In this document: positions 7,154 through 7,714 of the stretch, piece by piece
Layout: each line of letters starts with the position of its first letter
Position numbering within the stretch: position 1 is the first letter of the stretch
Assembly: GCA_964195715.1 (NCBI GenBank)
Contig: CAXMRU010000178.1
Location: forward strand, 1 to 7,714
DNA: 7,714 nucleotides
Direction of reading: 5' to 3'
From: Benthicola sp964195715
GTDB taxonomy: Bacteria > Gemmatimonadota > Gemmatimonadetes > Palauibacterales > Palauibacteraceae
Program-made: the position numbers and the translations under genes
The notes under the pieces: generated by a model
Seen by the model: only the letters and a program-made list of their open reading frames with translations
What the model was told of the DNA's origin: nothing
The model's database searches: none

Positions 7154-7159
7154 CGGACG
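7145..7159 (+). other. Inverted repeat centred on the peptidase stop codon
   Basis: CGTCCG (7145-7150) and CGGACG (7154-7159) form a perfect 6-bp inverted repeat whose 3-nt loop is exactly the TAG stop codon. The following bases (ACATCCC) contain no T-run, so it is a poor intrinsic terminator. It may act as an mRNA 3'-end stabiliser or be coincidental. Confidence 0.3.
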
Positions 7160-7353
7160 ACATCCCGGTTCGAGGCAGGCATCAGGCTTTTCCGTAGGCC
7201 CCACTCCACGCTTCTGTGGATCACAGGCGACAGATACCGCTGACCTCTATGCGCCAGTCCGCACCGGAGAACTCCGTAAGCTCCACTGAATACATCCCCT
7301 GGCAGGTTGGGGCCTTTCCGTCAAATCACGGTACGCGTTATGCGGTAACTGGT
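7160..7353. other. Intergenic stretch with no supported gene
   Basis: There is no frame with plausible codon use here. It contains small palindromes only: CTGTG-GAT-CACAG at 7214-7226 and CGGAG-AA-CTCCG at 7265-7276, either of which could be an operator. There is also a weak CCCC/GGGG stem (7296-7299 with 7309-7312) followed by CCTTT, which could be a poor terminator for the peptidase gene. Confidence 0.4.
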
Positions 7354-7382
7354 CTTTCGGCTCCATTCATCATAGATATAAT
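7354..7382 (+). promoter_or_regulatory. Candidate promoter with perfect TATAAT box
   Basis: TATAAT at 7377-7382 is an exact -10 consensus inside an AT-rich island (about 7365-7398) of otherwise GC-rich DNA. The -35 region at 17 nt spacing (CTTTCG, 7354-7359) is a poor match, and no extended -10 TG is present, so an activator may be needed. Transcription would start near 7389, giving a leader of about 300 nt before the next ATG. Confidence 0.45.
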
Positions 7383-7406
7383 AGGTAGGTTTCTTCTTGG
7401 AGGCTG

Positions 7407-7449
7407 CGGACTCTGAACCGTTCAGTCGGCCCCCGAACTGCCGAGTCCG
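7407..7449 (+). other. Leader hairpin 1 (two-tier)
   Basis: CGGACTC (7407-7413) pairs perfectly with GAGTCCG (7443-7449). Inside, CAGT (7423-7426) pairs with ACTG (7437-7440), then CGG (7427-7429) with CCG (7433-7435), leaving A7436 bulged and a CCC loop. A 9-nt asymmetric loop lies on the 5' side. No T-run follows. Confidence 0.45.
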
Positions 7450-7463
7450 AAATCTGTAACCAT

Positions 7464-7500
7464 TTGAAGGATAGAGGGATGTATTCTCTCTCTGCTTCGA
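7464..7500 (+). other. Leader hairpin 2
   Basis: TTGAAG (7464-7469) pairs with CTTCGA (7495-7500), including one G-U pair. A 3x3 internal loop follows, then AGAGGGA (7473-7479) pairs with TCTCTCT (7485-7491) with one G-U, closing a TGTAT loop. Confidence 0.45.
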
Positions 7501-7550
7501 GGGCTGTGGACGCGTGGCCCGCGCCGCACGGTCGACCCGCTTGCCTGACC

Positions 7551-7592
7551 ATCGGGACACTCTTGGCCTCGAGAGGGACAGAGTTTCCCGAT
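7551..7592 (+). other. Leader hairpin 3, long nested stem
   Basis: ATCGGGA (7551-7557) pairs perfectly with TCCCGAT (7586-7592). After one C-T mismatch, ACTCT (7559-7563) pairs with AGAGT (7580-7584). At the tip CCT (7567-7569) can pair with AGG (7574-7576) around CGAG. Two consecutive perfect helices in register are hard to explain by chance. Confidence 0.5.
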
Positions 7593-7631
7593 TTGAGGAG
7601 ATCTGCTCCCCCCCATCCCCGTTCGCAGGAT

Positions 7632-7661
7632 GAGACAGGACCTCCCACCGGTCCTTGTCTC
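7632..7661 (+). promoter_or_regulatory. Anti-sequestering hairpin of the leader switch
   Basis: GAGACA (7632-7637) pairs with TGTCTC (7656-7661) and GGACC (7638-7642) with GGTCC (7650-7654), giving 11 bp with only T7655 bulged and a 7-nt loop (TCCCACC). When formed, it occupies the bases that would otherwise pair with the ribosome binding site, leaving that site free. It is transcribed before the competing hairpin. Confidence 0.5.
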
Positions 7662-7680
7662 GCGCCTCGCGGCACAAGGA
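7652..7680 (+). promoter_or_regulatory. Alternative hairpin sequestering the ribosome binding site
   Basis: TCCTTGT (7652-7658) is perfectly complementary to ACAAGGA (7674-7680), which covers most of the AAGGAG site. The intervening bases can form CGCG-CCT-CGCG (7661-7671), flanked by a T-G pair and one mismatch, so the whole makes one long hairpin. A second register pairs TGTCTC (7656-7661) with GAGACA (7679-7684). It is mutually exclusive with the 7632-7661 hairpin. Confidence 0.45.
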
Positions 7681-7681
7681 G
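7676..7681 (+). promoter_or_regulatory. Ribosome binding site of the terminal gene
   Basis: AAGGAG at 7676-7681 lies 6 nt before ATG 7688, the strongest ribosome binding site in the window. It is the target of the two competing leader structures. Confidence 0.8.
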
Positions 7682-7687
7682 ACACTG

Positions 7688-7714
7688 ATGCGTAAGACGT
7701 TCCTGCTGTTCGGA
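7688..7714 (+). CDS. N-terminus of an exported protein (3' partial)
   Basis: Nine codons are present (MRKTFLLFG) before the window ends. The basic start followed by a hydrophobic run is the beginning of a Sec signal peptide, and the ribosome binding site is excellent. The product may be an outer-membrane receptor, a lipoprotein or a secreted enzyme. Nothing here distinguishes these. Confidence 0.65.

Larger units (their letters stand above)
7389..7687 (+). ncRNA. Candidate structured cis-regulatory leader RNA
   Basis: Read as RNA, the stretch between the TATAAT promoter and the next start codon holds four successive non-overlapping hairpins and then an alternative helix over the ribosome binding site. 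They are: 7407-7449, a two-tier structure; 7464-7500; 7551-7592; 7632-7661; and the competing 7652-7680. A short GGAG/CTCC stem (7597-7600 with 7606-7609) may add another. Codon use is unlike the neighbouring genes, which argues against a protein gene. It precedes a gene for an exported protein, so a ligand- or stress-sensing leader is plausible. I could not match it to a known class. The 5' end is inferred from the -10 box. Confidence 0.45.
7479..7688 (+). other. Doubtful 69-codon upstream ORF ending in TGATG overlap
   Basis: ATG 7479 follows AAGGA (7467-7471) by 7 nt and opens 69 codons that stop at TGA 7686-7688, overlapping the next ATG by one base (TGATG). The layout fits translational coupling. 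However, 28 of its 69 codons end in A or T by my count, it uses AGA/AGG five times, and the peptide is a Pro/Arg/Ser-rich sequence without domains. These are unlike the neighbouring genes, so I think it is more likely untranslated leader. Confidence 0.15.

Noticed and set aside
7155..7169. 15-nt sequence GGACGACATCCCGGT also present at 2312-2326 in the oxidase gene
   Set aside because: It is a single short match in GC-rich DNA with no flanking similarity or target-site features; chance is adequate.
7420..7450. Partial resemblance to the cobalamin riboswitch core (GCCCCCGAACTG then GAGTCCG)
   Set aside because: The other required elements (the upstream GGGAA and GGTGAAATCC boxes, the AGCCACTG segment and GGGAAGG) are not found in order, and the local bases fold into a different hairpin. 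An Infernal search with the Rfam Cobalamin model would settle it.
7464..7487. Second promoter, TTGAAG and TATTCT
   Set aside because: The spacing is only 12 nt, too short for sigma70, and both boxes lie inside leader hairpin 2.

Overview
The window is GC-rich bacterial DNA with nearly all genes on the + strand. It carries secreted or lipid-anchored proteins with Sec-type leaders, an LVIVD-repeat beta-propeller protein, a three-domain multicopper oxidase and an M28 lipoprotein peptidase. This mix, with strongly G/C-ending codons, resembles environmental Gemmatimonadota-like genomes. No rRNA or other marker gene is present, so the taxonomic guess is weak. I see no mobile element, CRISPR array or tRNA.

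Layout: (1) 1-2049 is the 3' part of an APC-family amino-acid permease fused to a PTS EIIA-like domain and a TrkA-C/RCK-C domain. (2) 2050-2183 is a regulatory gap holding a good sigma70-like promoter (TAGACA, 17 nt, TAGGAT), a possible 12-codon leader ORF, and a perfect hairpin ending at the base before the likely GTG start of the next gene. (3) 2184-6001 is a probable operon for exported proteins: a laccase/CopA-like multicopper oxidase, an LVIVD-repeat propeller protein, and a membrane-anchored protein whose ectodomain resembles the C-terminal domain of RskA-type anti-sigma factors. (4) 6125-7153 encodes an M28 metallopeptidase lipoprotein. (5) 7154-7687 is a 534-nt gap with lower GC and no convincing protein gene. 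(6) 7688-7714 is the first nine codons of another exported protein, cut by the window edge.

The most unusual region is the last gap. It has an isolated perfect TATAAT box at 7377-7382, then about 300 nt that can form at least four successive hairpins. The last hairpin (7632-7661) shares its 3' arm with a second, mutually exclusive hairpin (7652-7680) that would bury the AAGGAG ribosome binding site of the terminal gene. This is the layout of a translational switch and suggests a structured cis-regulatory leader RNA. I could not match it to a known riboswitch class.

Functionally, the oxidase, propeller protein and anchored protein probably act together outside the cytoplasmic membrane, plausibly in copper handling or oxidation of a metal or phenolic substrate. 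The substrate is not visible from sequence. The permease fusion and the peptidase fit peptide and amino-acid use but are not clearly in the same transcription unit.
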